Shown here in pieces: positions 10,611-21,183 of a stretch of 64,000 nt of DNA (positions within the stretch are counted from its first letter, which is position 1; each line of letters starts with the position of its first letter). A model generated the notes under the pieces. That model did no database searches, was not told the origin of the DNA, and worked only from the letters and a program-made list of their open reading frames with translations. Source of the DNA: Euphorbia lathyris (Eukaryota > Streptophyta > Magnoliopsida > Malpighiales > Euphorbiaceae); NCBI RefSeq assembly GCF_963576675.1, contig NC_088917.1, positions 12,862,001 through 12,926,000 on the forward strand. Direction: 5' to 3'. The position numbers and the translations under genes were made by a program.

Positions 10611-10739
10611 TATAGAATGTATTTGCCTTATTTAAAACCGACACATTTCAACCAAGATCGATCGAAGGACATTCGATAGAGCATGTACTGCATATCTGCT
10701 CGATTTTCTGACCACTTTTATTTGCTTGTGTAAACTTGA

Positions 10740-11060
10740 TAGACCACTCTTAATACCTAATATGAGATCATCAAATGGTGAGAGAATGGGCATGAGTCCG
10801 ACATTCCTACTCTGATGCTTAAGTTAGTAGAGATCCTGAGATTTATTAGCTTTCTAATAAAGTAGAGTGATAAAGAAGTTATGTGTATCTTGTTATATTG
10901 AGATGTCTATTTATAGAAGCTGAGAGGGGTATCCTATATTTTAATAGGTTTCCATGTGGCAGTTTTTTAGTGGTCCACATATCTCAGAAACCTTTTGGGT
11001 CTACTTCCTCATTCGTTAAATTCTGATGTAATATAAAGAACATGACATATATTTGCTCCT
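10740..11060 (-). repeat. decayed LTR of a Tat-type element
   Basis: Reading the minus strand, a CTATAAATAG box (10908-10917) is followed downstream by CTAACTTAAGCATCAGAGTAGG. The latter resembles the GACTTAGGCATCAGAGTG segment in the LTR at 1598-2065. The borders are unclear. Confidence 0.45.
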
Positions 11061-11605
11061 TGCTTTCTGATTAGAACATATATCGGTAATTATGAGTTTT
11101 ATAAGAATGTTCCTCATTAATCCGCATGTAACTTATCATGATATTTTTTTTATGATATGATATGAGTTTTTATTGATTAAATATGTCCTATTTTAATTTA
11201 AAATTTTAGCTATGGATGAATATTTGCACACATTGAGTCTCTAGTTGAGAATACATGCATCTACATATGAACATTAAAGTCATATAAAATTAAGTGTGTA
11301 ATATGCTATTAAAATTGTATTTTCTAAAATTTAAAATGAGAATTTTACAGTTTTCTATAATCATTAAACATATAAAATTATAAATGGTAAAAATACAATT
11401 ATAAATACAAATAAAATGATTATATTTTTAGCCAAATTTAATATTTGTCAATATTATCATAACATGATAGAATAGCAAATCGAATTTATAATTAGGTAAT
11501 GAGTCACTTAATTGGTCTGGATGACTCAGATTGATCAGTCCGATAAATAAATAATATTTAATATATATAATTAATTTAAATTATTTTTTATAAATTATAT
11601 ATATA
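11061..11605. other. AT-rich intergenic DNA
   Basis: No gene or repeat end is recognised. Confidence 0.5.
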
Positions 11606-12294
11606 GGATAAATAATTATAAGATTCCTGTGTTTTTATTTAACTCACTAGTAGGTCCATCATATTATTATAAGGTCCTTAGATTTTATCTTAATCAATTT
11701 TTTAGTCTCTTTTAATTATTTTTATATATGAAAATACAAAATTGCTCCTAATTATACAAAAAAATAATAATTTATCTTCTAGTTTTCAAATTTGATCAAA
11801 ATAATTTTAATGAAGTTTGTGTAGTGTATATACACCAAAATTCTTATACTGGTGTATATTAATTATAAAAAGAAAATTATATTTCTTATTCTCTTAAAAA
11901 ATCATTTTTATAATTTTATATTGTTCTACTCCAATTTTAATAATTTTTACAATATTTATCATTTATTTTTTAATGAATAATTTCTACACTACTAAATTAA
12001 AATTTATAATTATATAAAAATTAATAAAACAATTAATTAATATTGGAGAGATTATTATTATAAAGGAAAAAAATATAAAATAGGAAAAATGGATATTTTA
12101 TTATTAAAACATATAGTAAAAGGTAATTTTGGTATTTTAAATTTTATTTAGTCTACTTTGACCATTTACTCAAATATAAAGATTAAAGAGTTGACGAAAA
12201 TAAAAAAAACTGAGTGACTATATAATCATTTCTAAAAATATAGGGACTAACTAGTGTATTACGTAAAAACACAAGGACCTAATAATTATTTACC
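11606..12294. mobile_element. MULE-type MITE, family A, copy 2 (inverted)
   Basis: Starts GGATAAATAATTATAAG and ends TAATTATTTACC. It is the reverse-complement counterpart of 9728-10393, including the ACTGAGTGACTATATAATCA segment. No exact target duplication remains. Confidence 0.75.
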
Positions 12295-13850
12295 TTAAAA
12301 AAATTATAAATAAATTTTGACTTGTTATTTTTCTTTATCAACTTGTGACTTAAATATACAACTGATAAATAAAGTTTAGAATAACTTGAAATACATCAAC
12401 GTATTCTATGTCATGAGATCTTTTTAACAGTATATGATAAGCTCAAAACGAACAAGTGATGGATGAGAAAGTGATGCTCAAAATGAACCACTTGAAATGG
12501 TTTTGAAGAGGATAAAAGGAAATTAAGCTTCCCTATCTAGAGACGGTAATAGTACTCTATCCGACCCTAATGGGGTCACCGAACTCTATATAAAAGGGTA
12601 TGAGATGTGTATGAGCTTAAAAAAAATTACATGTGATTGGTATGAGAATACCCTTTCGGATACTCATTATCAAGTACCCGCAATATATTTGAATTTCATC
12701 GTTGTATTTTAAGATTTAGAATTTTAGAATTTGAAATATTTGTTAAATTTGTAGATGAATTATTTATGGATGATTTATTAAATTTATCTTTTGTTGAATT
12801 TGTAATTTTTTTTTGTTTATGTATTGATTATTAACAGATAAGAGTACCTGTGATTTAAATGGGACTAGTATGTGATTCATAAAGTAACCTGTTAGGGTAA
12901 TGAGACGGGTACGAGTATGAAAAAATAAACGGGTAAGGATTTGGGATTAACACTGCCCACTGGTATTCTACCCGTTGTCATCTTTATCCACATCCCATAT
13001 ATATGAAAGAAATGCAAATCCACTAGTTAATAAGTAAAGAATTTTACAAGTTGTCAAAAAAAAAGTAAAGAATTTTACAAACCTATAATTAATTACTAAG
13101 GAAAAAACACTTTGACATATAGGGGGTGGGGTGCAGTTAAAGCACCACCGGATTAAAGACGCACTTAAATAATGTGAATGTTCCACTAAATGAAACTCTT
13201 AGATCGATCTACTTTTTTTCGTTCATTATTTTTTTACCTTGAAAATACTTTGAATATTAATTTTTTAAATTTTCTATTTGATTTTTTTGCGTATTCAGAA
13301 AATCAATGCAATCTAGACTAAAGACCTAACCGGTTTTCGATTCAACTGGTCGAACTGATCGGTCCGATTCGAATTTTATAACATTATTCGTAACTAACAT
13401 TCTTAATTTTAAATTTGAAAATTAAATGGTTAATTAACAAAATTGAAAAGATGATATTCCTTTGAATGATTTTTTTCTTTTTTCTTTTTCAAAATCTAAT
13501 TAACTAATTCAGTTTTTTTTTTAAATACATTAACAAATTCAGCTTTCAACTATATTAAATGATAAAATATCAACCAAAAAATAATACTAAAATATCGAGA
13601 TATAATTTTGTTATTAACATTATTAGTTTCCTTAAATTAAGGATTTAATTTAAATGCAATTCAATATTTAATAATGCCATTACCAAAAAATCATCAAATC
13701 AAATAAAAAATAAATAAAAATTTAATTTCCGAAGGAAACGAAAGTAGAATGATCATGGTGACAGACATTATTATATTCGAGCGTGTTTCACACGCGCTTT
13801 AACTTACATGGAAAGTCTTAGCATTTCTTCTTCTGCCAGCGTTGACCTTC
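12295..13850. other. AT-rich intergenic DNA with degenerate repeats
   Basis: 12530-12970 contains words such as GGGTATGAGA and ACGGGTA that resemble decayed ACGGG-type repeats. 13325-13380 contains ACCGGTTTTCGATTCAACTGG, a decayed piece of the hAT family seen at 59959. No gene is seen. Confidence 0.45.
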
Positions 13851-13899
13851 TTCGCCCCCTGGAGAGTTGAAACCCTAATGTTTGTCTTTCTCCATTGAT

Positions 13900-14167
13900 G
13901 AATCCATTATAGTAATATATTCTCTGAATTCGTACTTAAATTCCCTATTAAACCCTTTCCTTTTTCACCTCTTTAGCATCTATTCAATTTCAAGGGAGAG
14001 ATTAGAGATTACAAGCTAATCTCTCTCTGGATCAGTCATTTCAGATTCTAGGTTTCACAGAGAGGGGAGAAACAGAGCTTTTGCATTTGGGGTTTTTTTA
14101 TTCGATTAATTTTAGCTGTTTCTGTTGTTGTTGTTTTTGCATTTGAAGTGTTTGTGAAATTGTCTAG
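13900..14167 (+). promoter_or_regulatory. probable 5' UTR/leader of the PHOX-like gene
   Basis: A pyrimidine-rich leader (CCTTTCCTTTTTCACCTC, then CTAATCTCTCTCTGG) runs into the start codon at 14168. The exact transcription start cannot be read. Confidence 0.4.
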
Positions 14168-16448
14168 ATGGGAAAACCTACTGGGAAAAAGAAGAACCCG
14201 ATTCCACCGAAAACCGGCGACGCCGCCACTAAGCACAGCAAAGCCTTGGTAGATCGGACATCGAAGGCCTTCGATGAAGACACAGCAGTATTCATCAATA
14301 TGGCACAAGAGCTCAAAGAAGAAGGGAGCAAGCTATTCCAGAAGCGTGATCATGAAGGAGCCATGTTGAAATTCGAAAAAGCTGTGAAGCTACTTCCGAG
14401 AAACCACATCGATGTCGCTTATCTTCGTTCCAATATGGCTTCCTGCTATATGCAGATGGGTCTAGGTGAGTTTCCTCGAGCTATCAATGAGTGTAATTTA
14501 GCTCTAGAAGTTTCGCCCAAATATAGCAAAGCTTTGTTAAAAAGGGCGAAGTGTTATGAGGGTTTGAATAGATTGGATTTAGCTTTCAGGGATGTTAATA
14601 GTGTTTTGAATATGGAACCTAATAATTTGACTGCATTGGACATATTTGAGACTGTTAAAAAGGCTATGGCTGAGAAGGGTATGAAATTTGATGAGAAATT
14701 AATTGAGTTGGCTAGTGTAGAGCCTGTTACTCCCTCGAAGGCGGCGAAGGATAAAGTGAAGAAGAAGAAGAAAAGTGATGCTAAAATGCCGGAGAAGAAG
14801 AAGGCGGAGGAGAAGGTAGAGGATGTAGTTAAGTTAGTGGTGGAGGAGGAGAAGAAAGTGAATGTTGTTGTCAAAGATAAGGAAGTGGTGATGAAGACTG
14901 TAAAGGAGAAGAAAGTGGTTACCAAAGAAGTGAAGGAGGAGGAAGTGATTACTAAGACGGTGAAGTTGGTGTTCGGTGAAGATATCAGATGGGCGCAACT
15001 TCCTGTGAATTGTAGTATTGGTTTGCTGAGGGATATAGTTCGAGATAGGTATCCCGGGTTGAAGGCTGTTCTTGTGAAATACAGGGATTCAGAAGGTGAT
15101 TTGATTACAATTACTACTACGGAGGAGCTAAGGCTTGCTGAATCAACCAGTGATTCTCAAGGGTCGCTTCGGTTCTATGTTGTTGAAGTTAGACCTGATC
15201 AAGAACCTGCCTATAAGGGGATGAAAGTTGAAGTGGAGGTGCCTGAAATTGTCAAGGAAACAAATGATGCTGTTCAGAATGGGAAAGTGGAGATAGACAT
15301 AGAAGTTGGGAAGGGATCGATGTGCATCGAGGATTGGATTGTTCAGTTTGCACGTTTGTTCAAGAACCATGTTGGCTTTGATTCAGATTCGTATTTGGAT
15401 CTTCATGAACTAGGGATGAAACTGTATTCAGAGGCAATGGAGGACACTGTGACTAGTGCTGAAGCACAGGAACTTTTCAATTTTGCTGGCGAAAAGTTCC
15501 AAGAAATGGCTGCTTTGGCTTTGTTTAATTGGGGAAACGTTCATATGTCCAAGGCAAGGAAACGGGTCTACTTTTCCGAAGATGGTTCAAAGGGGTCTTT
15601 ACTTGAACAGGTTAAGAGTGTCTATGAGTTGGCTAGAAAAGAATACGTGAAGGCAGGATTGAAATACGCAGAATCTTTAAAAATCAAACAGGATTTTTAC
15701 GAAGGTTATCTTGCACTTGGGCAGCAACAATTCGAGCAAGCAAAGCTTTGTTGGTATTATGCTATTGGAAGTAAGTTGGATCTAGAAAATGGCCCTAACG
15801 AGGAGGTCCTCGATCTTTATAACCAGGCTGAGGACAGCATGGAGAAGGGTATGCAGATGTGGGAAGAGATGGAGGAGCAGCGTCTGAACGGGCTTTCCAA
15901 ATTTGAAAAATACAAAGACCAGTTGCAGAAACTCGGGTTGGATCGTCTATTAAAAGATGTACCTGCGGAAGAAGCAGCGGAGCAGGTAGCTAACATGAGT
16001 TCACAGATTTACCTTTTATGGGGGACCATGCTATATGAGCGTTCCGTGGTGGAATATAAGCTTGAGCTACCAACTTGGGAGGAATGTTTAGAGGTTGCAG
16101 TGGAGAAGTTCGAGCTTGCTGGTGCTGCTCCAACCGATATAGCTGTTATGATAAAGAACCATTGTTCCAATGCAACTGCACTTGAAGGTAAAAGCACAAA
16201 AAACCGACACATAAATGCAATTCATACGATATAAACTTCACTTTCAATACATTCAAAGTTGTTGTAATGCTAAATATTGCTTAAATTTCGTTGCCGCAGG
16301 TTTGGGGTTCAAAATCGATGAGATTGTACAGGCATGGAATGACATGTATGATGTGAAGAGGTGGGAGACTGGCATTCCATCTTTCAGACTGGAGCCATTG
16401 TTTCGTCGTCGGGCTCCAAAGCTTCATTATATGTTAGAGACTATTTGA
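14168..16448 (+). CDS. PHOX1: PHOX-type TPR and PB1 domain protein (HSP90/HSP70 co-chaperone-like)
   Basis: Two exons, 14168-16187 and 16300-16448, join in frame (GG|T glycine across a GT-AG intron) to give 722 aa. The N-terminal TPR domain (about 46-165) holds clamp residues K50, N89 and K121; the usual second-position Asn appears to be Ser 54. A Lys/Glu-rich linker (about 190-255) precedes a PB1 domain (about 258-340), starting [12 protein letters not shown] and carrying the acidic YRDSEGD motif. The long helical C-terminal half continues to [15 protein letters not shown]. In plants this family (PHOX1-4, CLMP1) bridges HSP90-type chaperones with myosin or organelle partners in the cytosol. 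Length and architecture match the family. The MEMO-like gene follows on the same strand, the same neighbour pair as in Arabidopsis as far as I recall. Which PHOX paralogue this is remains uncertain. Confidence 0.92.
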
Positions 16449-16725
16449 TTTTCGCTACAGCCATCTGGTTCTTCTTTAGGAGCGTGGACTGTGCTTCGGT
16501 TTTCAAAAGTTCATGTGCTGAATGTCATGTTGTTATCAGATAATATTGGTAAGATTCTGTTGCTTGGGCCTTTGAATTAGAGCGTTTCATGCATTCCGGA
16601 TCCATTTAATTATTCGAAATACTAGTCATATGTGGTATGATTTGTTTACACTGATGTAGCGTAGTTTGGTTTTATCCTCTAACTTAGATGTCTAAGATTA
16701 AGTCTTGTAATTGCTTGTGCGAAGG
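16449..16725 (+). other. likely 3' UTR of the PHOX-like gene
   Basis: Follows the TGA stop and has no frame. No poly(A) signal is decisive here, so the transcript may run on through the tRNA-like segment that begins at 16726. Confidence 0.4.
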
Positions 16726-16812
16726 AGATGGATGTCTGACCGGTTGTAAGAGTCGGTCTTGAAAACCGAAGTATTGATAGGAATATTGTGGATTCGAATC
16801 CCTCTCCATCCT
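16726..16812 (+). pseudogene. trnS-UGA: mitochondrial-type tRNA-Ser(UGA) pseudogene
   Basis: The segment GATGTCTGACCGGTT, the anticodon arm GTCGGTCTTGAAAACCGA with anticodon TGA, a long variable arm (GTATTGATAGGAATA) and the T loop TTCGAAT with 3' stem TCCATCC match the plant mitochondrial trnS(UGA) as I remember it. The first acceptor pair is lost (A against C) and two T-stem positions (16790s) no longer pair, so it is a decayed nuclear copy and probably not a working tRNA. It lies about 280 bases behind the PHOX stop. Confidence 0.78.
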
Positions 16813-18050
16813 CGAAGTCATAAGTTCTCTCTTGAGCTTGCACTTTATGATAACATGATTTTTAATTTTTAATCGCCCATTAACATAAATATCGGATTGG
16901 GACTACAGGTGTATAATAACATGTTGGAATGAACAGATTGTCTCGGAAGAACCTAAAATACAACCGAAATGGTTGTATTATAAATCAGTCATTGTCTGAT
17001 ATTTTCTTCTCTGATATCGAATTCTGAACAAATATATTTGATACTATCACGGGATGGTTGTAATATGAGCATGATCTACTTATCTCGGGTTTCATGATCA
17101 TTTGATACTATTTGTTAGAATTGAATAGATAACACATGTTCAATTCTGCGTTTTGTCCGCATGTTTTCATTACTAATTAGGGGTGTGTAGGAATGGAAAA
17201 GGGTTACCTGGACCTTGTTTTCTCGAGTCATATTCAAGATACTTAGGCGTCATCTAGGCTAAGGTTTGATGCTGTAGACAAGCATTTAGCAGAAGCTCCG
17301 ATGTTTAGGAAGTTCTGCAGTAATCTTCATTAGCTTTGCTGGAAATATGGCTTAGAATTTTATCTTGAAAAACTCAAAATTTAACAGACATTCTGTGCTA
17401 ATGTTGCGTCGACTGACACTTCGATTTTCTCTGGTTGCAGGTCATTTGTTCATTTGGTTTGTGCACGGAGCTCGTTTTTTGCTACGGAGCAAACAAAACG
17501 AAGCTTGTGCAGGCTCGATTTTGCAAGAAATCGAGATATTCATTGTAATTTTACGGGTCATATAATTGAGGGTTATAGATCCCTTCTATAGTGTAGTTAC
17601 CACAGTGAGGAAATAGTTGGATTGTATTTCATTGATTTGTTCTTTCAATAGATTACGATTGTTATTGATGCAGGCTAGGTGCCTGCTTAGCTTCTTTTTT
17701 TTTTTTTTTTTTAACAATTTGTTGGTTTGATACGAAATAAACAGAGATTTGTATCTTTTAGTTATCTTTGATTATTGTTATGCCATTTTTGATACAGCAG
17801 GATTTGCTGTTTTGGCTTGTCTAATGGTTGGAATTATCTTGCCAATGCGGAATTTGGTGGGGTGGATCGAAGGGGCGACTTCCGATGCTCTTTGGAGGCT
17901 GGAATTAGGGGTGGATCTAAAGGGGGTCATGGTATTGGCCAGCAACTCCCAAGACTCTTTGGAGGTCACGAATTGTACCTCGAAAGAGCCTTGGAAGTCA
18001 TCCGACTAATTAACATGTTACCTGTTAAAATTTACAAATTGTTAATATTT
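16813..18050. other. intergenic DNA without a supported gene
   Basis: CTGGTTGCAG|GTC near 17440 could be a splice acceptor of a 3' UTR exon of the PHOX-like gene, but nothing confirms it. A T run stands at 17694-17712. Short frames at 17365 and 17749 show no domain. Confidence 0.4.
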
Positions 18051-19284
18051 AAAAAATAGCTAAAATACAATCAGTTTTAATATTTAAAATTTGTTAAATA
18101 CTATCAACTTAATGGTTGAATTAATTTTGAACTAAATTGATTGTATATATTTTAAGAGCATTTTGACCCTTTGTTTCTTTTTTTTTTTTTTTTTATTTTG
18201 ACCCTTTGTTTCTAATTTAAGGAAGTAATGATCAAAATGGATCCTAAAATTGGCAAACAATATTAATTTAGCACAAATTAATAATTAGGTATCAACAATA
18301 CAGATATAAAATTGGCAATACTTAGCAAATTAATATAAATGCATCAATTTCAATATATAAAAATTGAATTAAGTATGGTCTATGATATGCATGATCAATT
18401 TACCACAATCGATACTTAGATATCAACTCAATACTTAAGTTGATAATATTTGTCAAATTAGCCAAAATATAATAATTTTAATACTTCAAAATTTATTAAA
18501 TTTTGATTAATTTGTCAAATATTACCAACTTCAAAACTGAATTAATACCCAAACTTCGATTTGGACTTAACTGATCCCATATGTCAACTTCATGAGTCAT
18601 TTTAACCCTTAATTCCCTGATTGTCAAATTTGGACTAACTAAATATTGCAAACTTTTAAATTAAATCATTGATACCTCAACTTCGGTTTAAATTAAATTG
18701 ATTTGCTTGTGGATATCATTGACGTTTTTTCCTAGAGGTGTAATTATCAGGTTCATGACATGTTAATTTTTAGGTTAGTATCAAATGAATTAACCCTAAT
18801 CCAATCCAAAAACTTTCGTATCATAATCGTGTTAGCCTAATCGAGTTAGTATTGATTTCGTTTCGTATTTTAGATCACATATAATTTTACTATGTACATA
18901 TGCTAATGATGACATTTAAAAACATAAGAGTATATAATAAGATAATATTTTTAAAAATACAATATCAATTTTGGATTAGTTTGTTAATATAAACCATCCA
19001 AAAATCCACTAATATTATGTTGGGTGGTTATGTAATGTATTTATAAATCACATTTTATTTTTACCACTCTATATTAAGGATGACTTATAACAATATATGA
19101 GGTTTGAGTCGTGTTTCCAAGTAATACTGGAAGTACCTTTATTAATAAATGTTATATGTAAAAATATGATGTAATATAAAAATAATTTTAAATATTTATA
19201 TCATTTCGTGTCATTTTATTTGCGTGTACTTTAACTCAATTCAAAAATTTACGTATCAATTTTCTGTTGACAAAAAATGACAAA
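18051..19284. other. AT-rich repeat-like intergenic DNA
   Basis: Many variations of 'aatattaccaactt' and 'aatttgtcaaat' in 18055-18700, then a stretch rich in TTAACCC and GTGTTAG words. It looks like decayed repeats, and no element ends could be fixed. Confidence 0.4.
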
Positions 19285-19746
19285 TCTATCTATATATAAT
19301 ATAAAACAGTAATGATAGAGGTGAAATGTCACTTTCTCATTTTTACTGATAAAAGTATAATATATTAATTTTAATTATATTATTATATTTATCAATAAAA
19401 TGATTATTTTATTCGTATTATATCCAAGAGTTTTACAGAATTTAAATTAAACTCTAAATTCTTTCCAAAAATCTCTCTAATTCTATGCATGTCTATATAT
19501 AATATAAAACAGTAACGATGAAGCTGAAATGTCACTTCCTTCTCTTTTACTGATAGAAATTAATTTTAATTATATTATTATATTTATCTATAAAAGGATT
19601 ATTTAAAATAAATACAAAAATAAAATAATAAAATTTAATTTAGATAATATCTTTATGTCATTAATTTTAATTATTAAATTAAATTATAATTTTTTTTATA
19701 TTTATATTCCAAGATTAATTCGTGCATCGCACGGGCCAAAAACTAG
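19285..19746 (+). mobile_element. short non-autonomous Helitron
   Basis: The 5' end TCTATCTATATATAATAT follows an A. The 3' end has the hairpin CGTGCATCGCACG, then GGCCAAAAACTAG followed by a host T. These are Helitron ends (TC...hairpin...CTRR between A and T). A second copy of the 5' end, TCTATATATAATATAAAACA, stands at 19492, so either a shorter element is nested or the 5' end is duplicated. The interior is AT-rich and non-coding. Confidence 0.75.
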
Positions 19747-19796
19747 TTACATACTAAATTAATCTCAAACACTAAATTTAGTATCAATTTTTTTAG

Positions 19797-20160
19797 GGTT
19801 AATTACATATAGATGTCTTGTGGTTTCGTGGATTTGCAGATGGGTACATGTGATATATTTTTACAAACGCAACCATGTGGTTTGCAAAATTTTACATTTG
19901 GATTCACTTTATCAGAATTTGATCCATAACGACCTCGAAATTGAAATTTTCAAGAGTTAAATGATATTTTAAGCAACTTTAATTTTTCAACTTTTTAGGT
20001 TTGAAGTCATTTAAATGTTGTTTTTTTATGAGAGAAAGTTAATGTTTAGAGAGAGAAAACTATAAAAATGATGATTTTGAAAAATTAAAAATATGGTTTA
20101 ATAATAAATATGATACTAAACAATTTTAATTCTTAAAATTTTTTAGTATGAAATTAGCCA
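19797..20160. mobile_element. MITE-like repeat, family C (partial)
   Basis: Begins GGGTTAATTACATATAG and carries the 'tggtttcgtggatttgcag' and 'aacgacctcgaaattgaaa' segments shared with the elements at 28600-29095 and 29175-29645. The right end is not clear. Confidence 0.5.
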
Positions 20161-20193
20161 AATTAGACAAAGTAAAAAACATGCAAAATTTTA

Positions 20194-20760
20194 GGGTTAA
20201 GGTGCAAAAATACCCCTAACGTTTTGGGTCAGAATCAATTTTACCCTAACATCTAAAATGATGCAATTTTACCCCTAACATTGGTAGCTCAGAGCAATAT
20301 TACCCTAACGTTGATAAGTTGGGTCAATTTTACCCATGTTATAAAACAAAAATATTTTTTTCCTTATTCTGCACCAATTGCATATCAATTCGTTATAAAA
20401 AAAAGATTTCATATTTTTTATAATTTAGTAATAGAATTAGAAATTAATATTTATAAATTCGGTGAATTTTTTTGTCCAATTTGTACAAAAGACTGTTTTT
20501 ATTTATTTATTTTTCACATCCCAACATATGTTTGTGATTTGTTACTGATAAAAGGACGCATGTGTGAAATGCAGATGACAAGATTCATGACTAAGAAGAC
20601 AGTTTGATGAATTATTTCTCAAATTGACCCAATTTATCAACGTTAAGGATAAAATTGCTCTTACCTTCTAACATTAGAGATAAAATTGTACTATTTTAAA
20701 CGTTAGGATTAAAAATTACTCCTAACCTAAAACATTAGGGTATTTTTACACCTTAAACCC
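20194..20760. mobile_element. MULE-type MITE, family B, copy 1
   Basis: Ends are GGGTTAAGGTGCAAAAATA and its inverted copy TATTTTTACACCTTAAACCC. AAATTTTA flanks both sides (20186-20193 and 20761-20768). The interior shares the TTCTGCACCAATTGCATAT segment with the copy at 47673-48229. No coding capacity. Confidence 0.82.
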
Positions 20761-20931
20761 AAATTTTATAACTAGAGAATTATGTTTGCAAAAGAATACC
20801 CATAGAGACCCATGTGCAATACACAGGATATGTATACGTAATAACTTTTTTTTTTTTTTTTATCAGGTACTTTTCACATCTCTAGATTTGACCATTAACT
20901 CATAATTCAACAGATGGTGGTGTTACTATGC

Positions 20932-20940
20932 ACACGTGGC
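20932..20940 (+). promoter_or_regulatory. G-box/ABRE upstream of the MEMO-like gene
   Basis: ACACGTGGC stands about 245 bases before the MEMO-like start codon. It is a standard bZIP/bHLH binding core and so a candidate for stress or light control. Function is inferred only. Confidence 0.4.
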
Positions 20941-21183
20941 AGAAGCACAGGTACATAGTACGAAAAAGACATGAAAGATGAGTGCACTTTAATTTCACCC
21001 ACACCCTTGCACAGAAGTCCAAGTGTTAGATTGTTTTGCTTTCTTCCTCACTCCTCCCCTCGCTTTCTTCCTACAAGCAAAGAATCTCTCTGTTAAAATT
21101 CATCGGAAAGTTAGAATTTTTATAGGATTAGGTCATTCTGCGGGATCGCAAACTTCTTCAATTTCACCTCAAAATCATCATCG

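Noticed and set aside
10430..11060. Intact second retrotransposon
   Set aside because: Only an LTR-like piece and an integrase finger remain, with a stop and no second LTR.
16726..16812. Working tRNA-Ser gene
   Set aside because: The first acceptor pair and two T-stem pairs are lost, so a functional tRNA is unlikely; kept as a pseudogene.
17749..18009. Possible small plus-strand gene after the PHOX gene
   Set aside because: Neither overlapping frame shows a domain, start context or splice support. It may be 3' UTR or repeat.
20281..20607. 108-codon plus-strand frame
   Set aside because: It lies wholly within the family B MITE 20194-20760.
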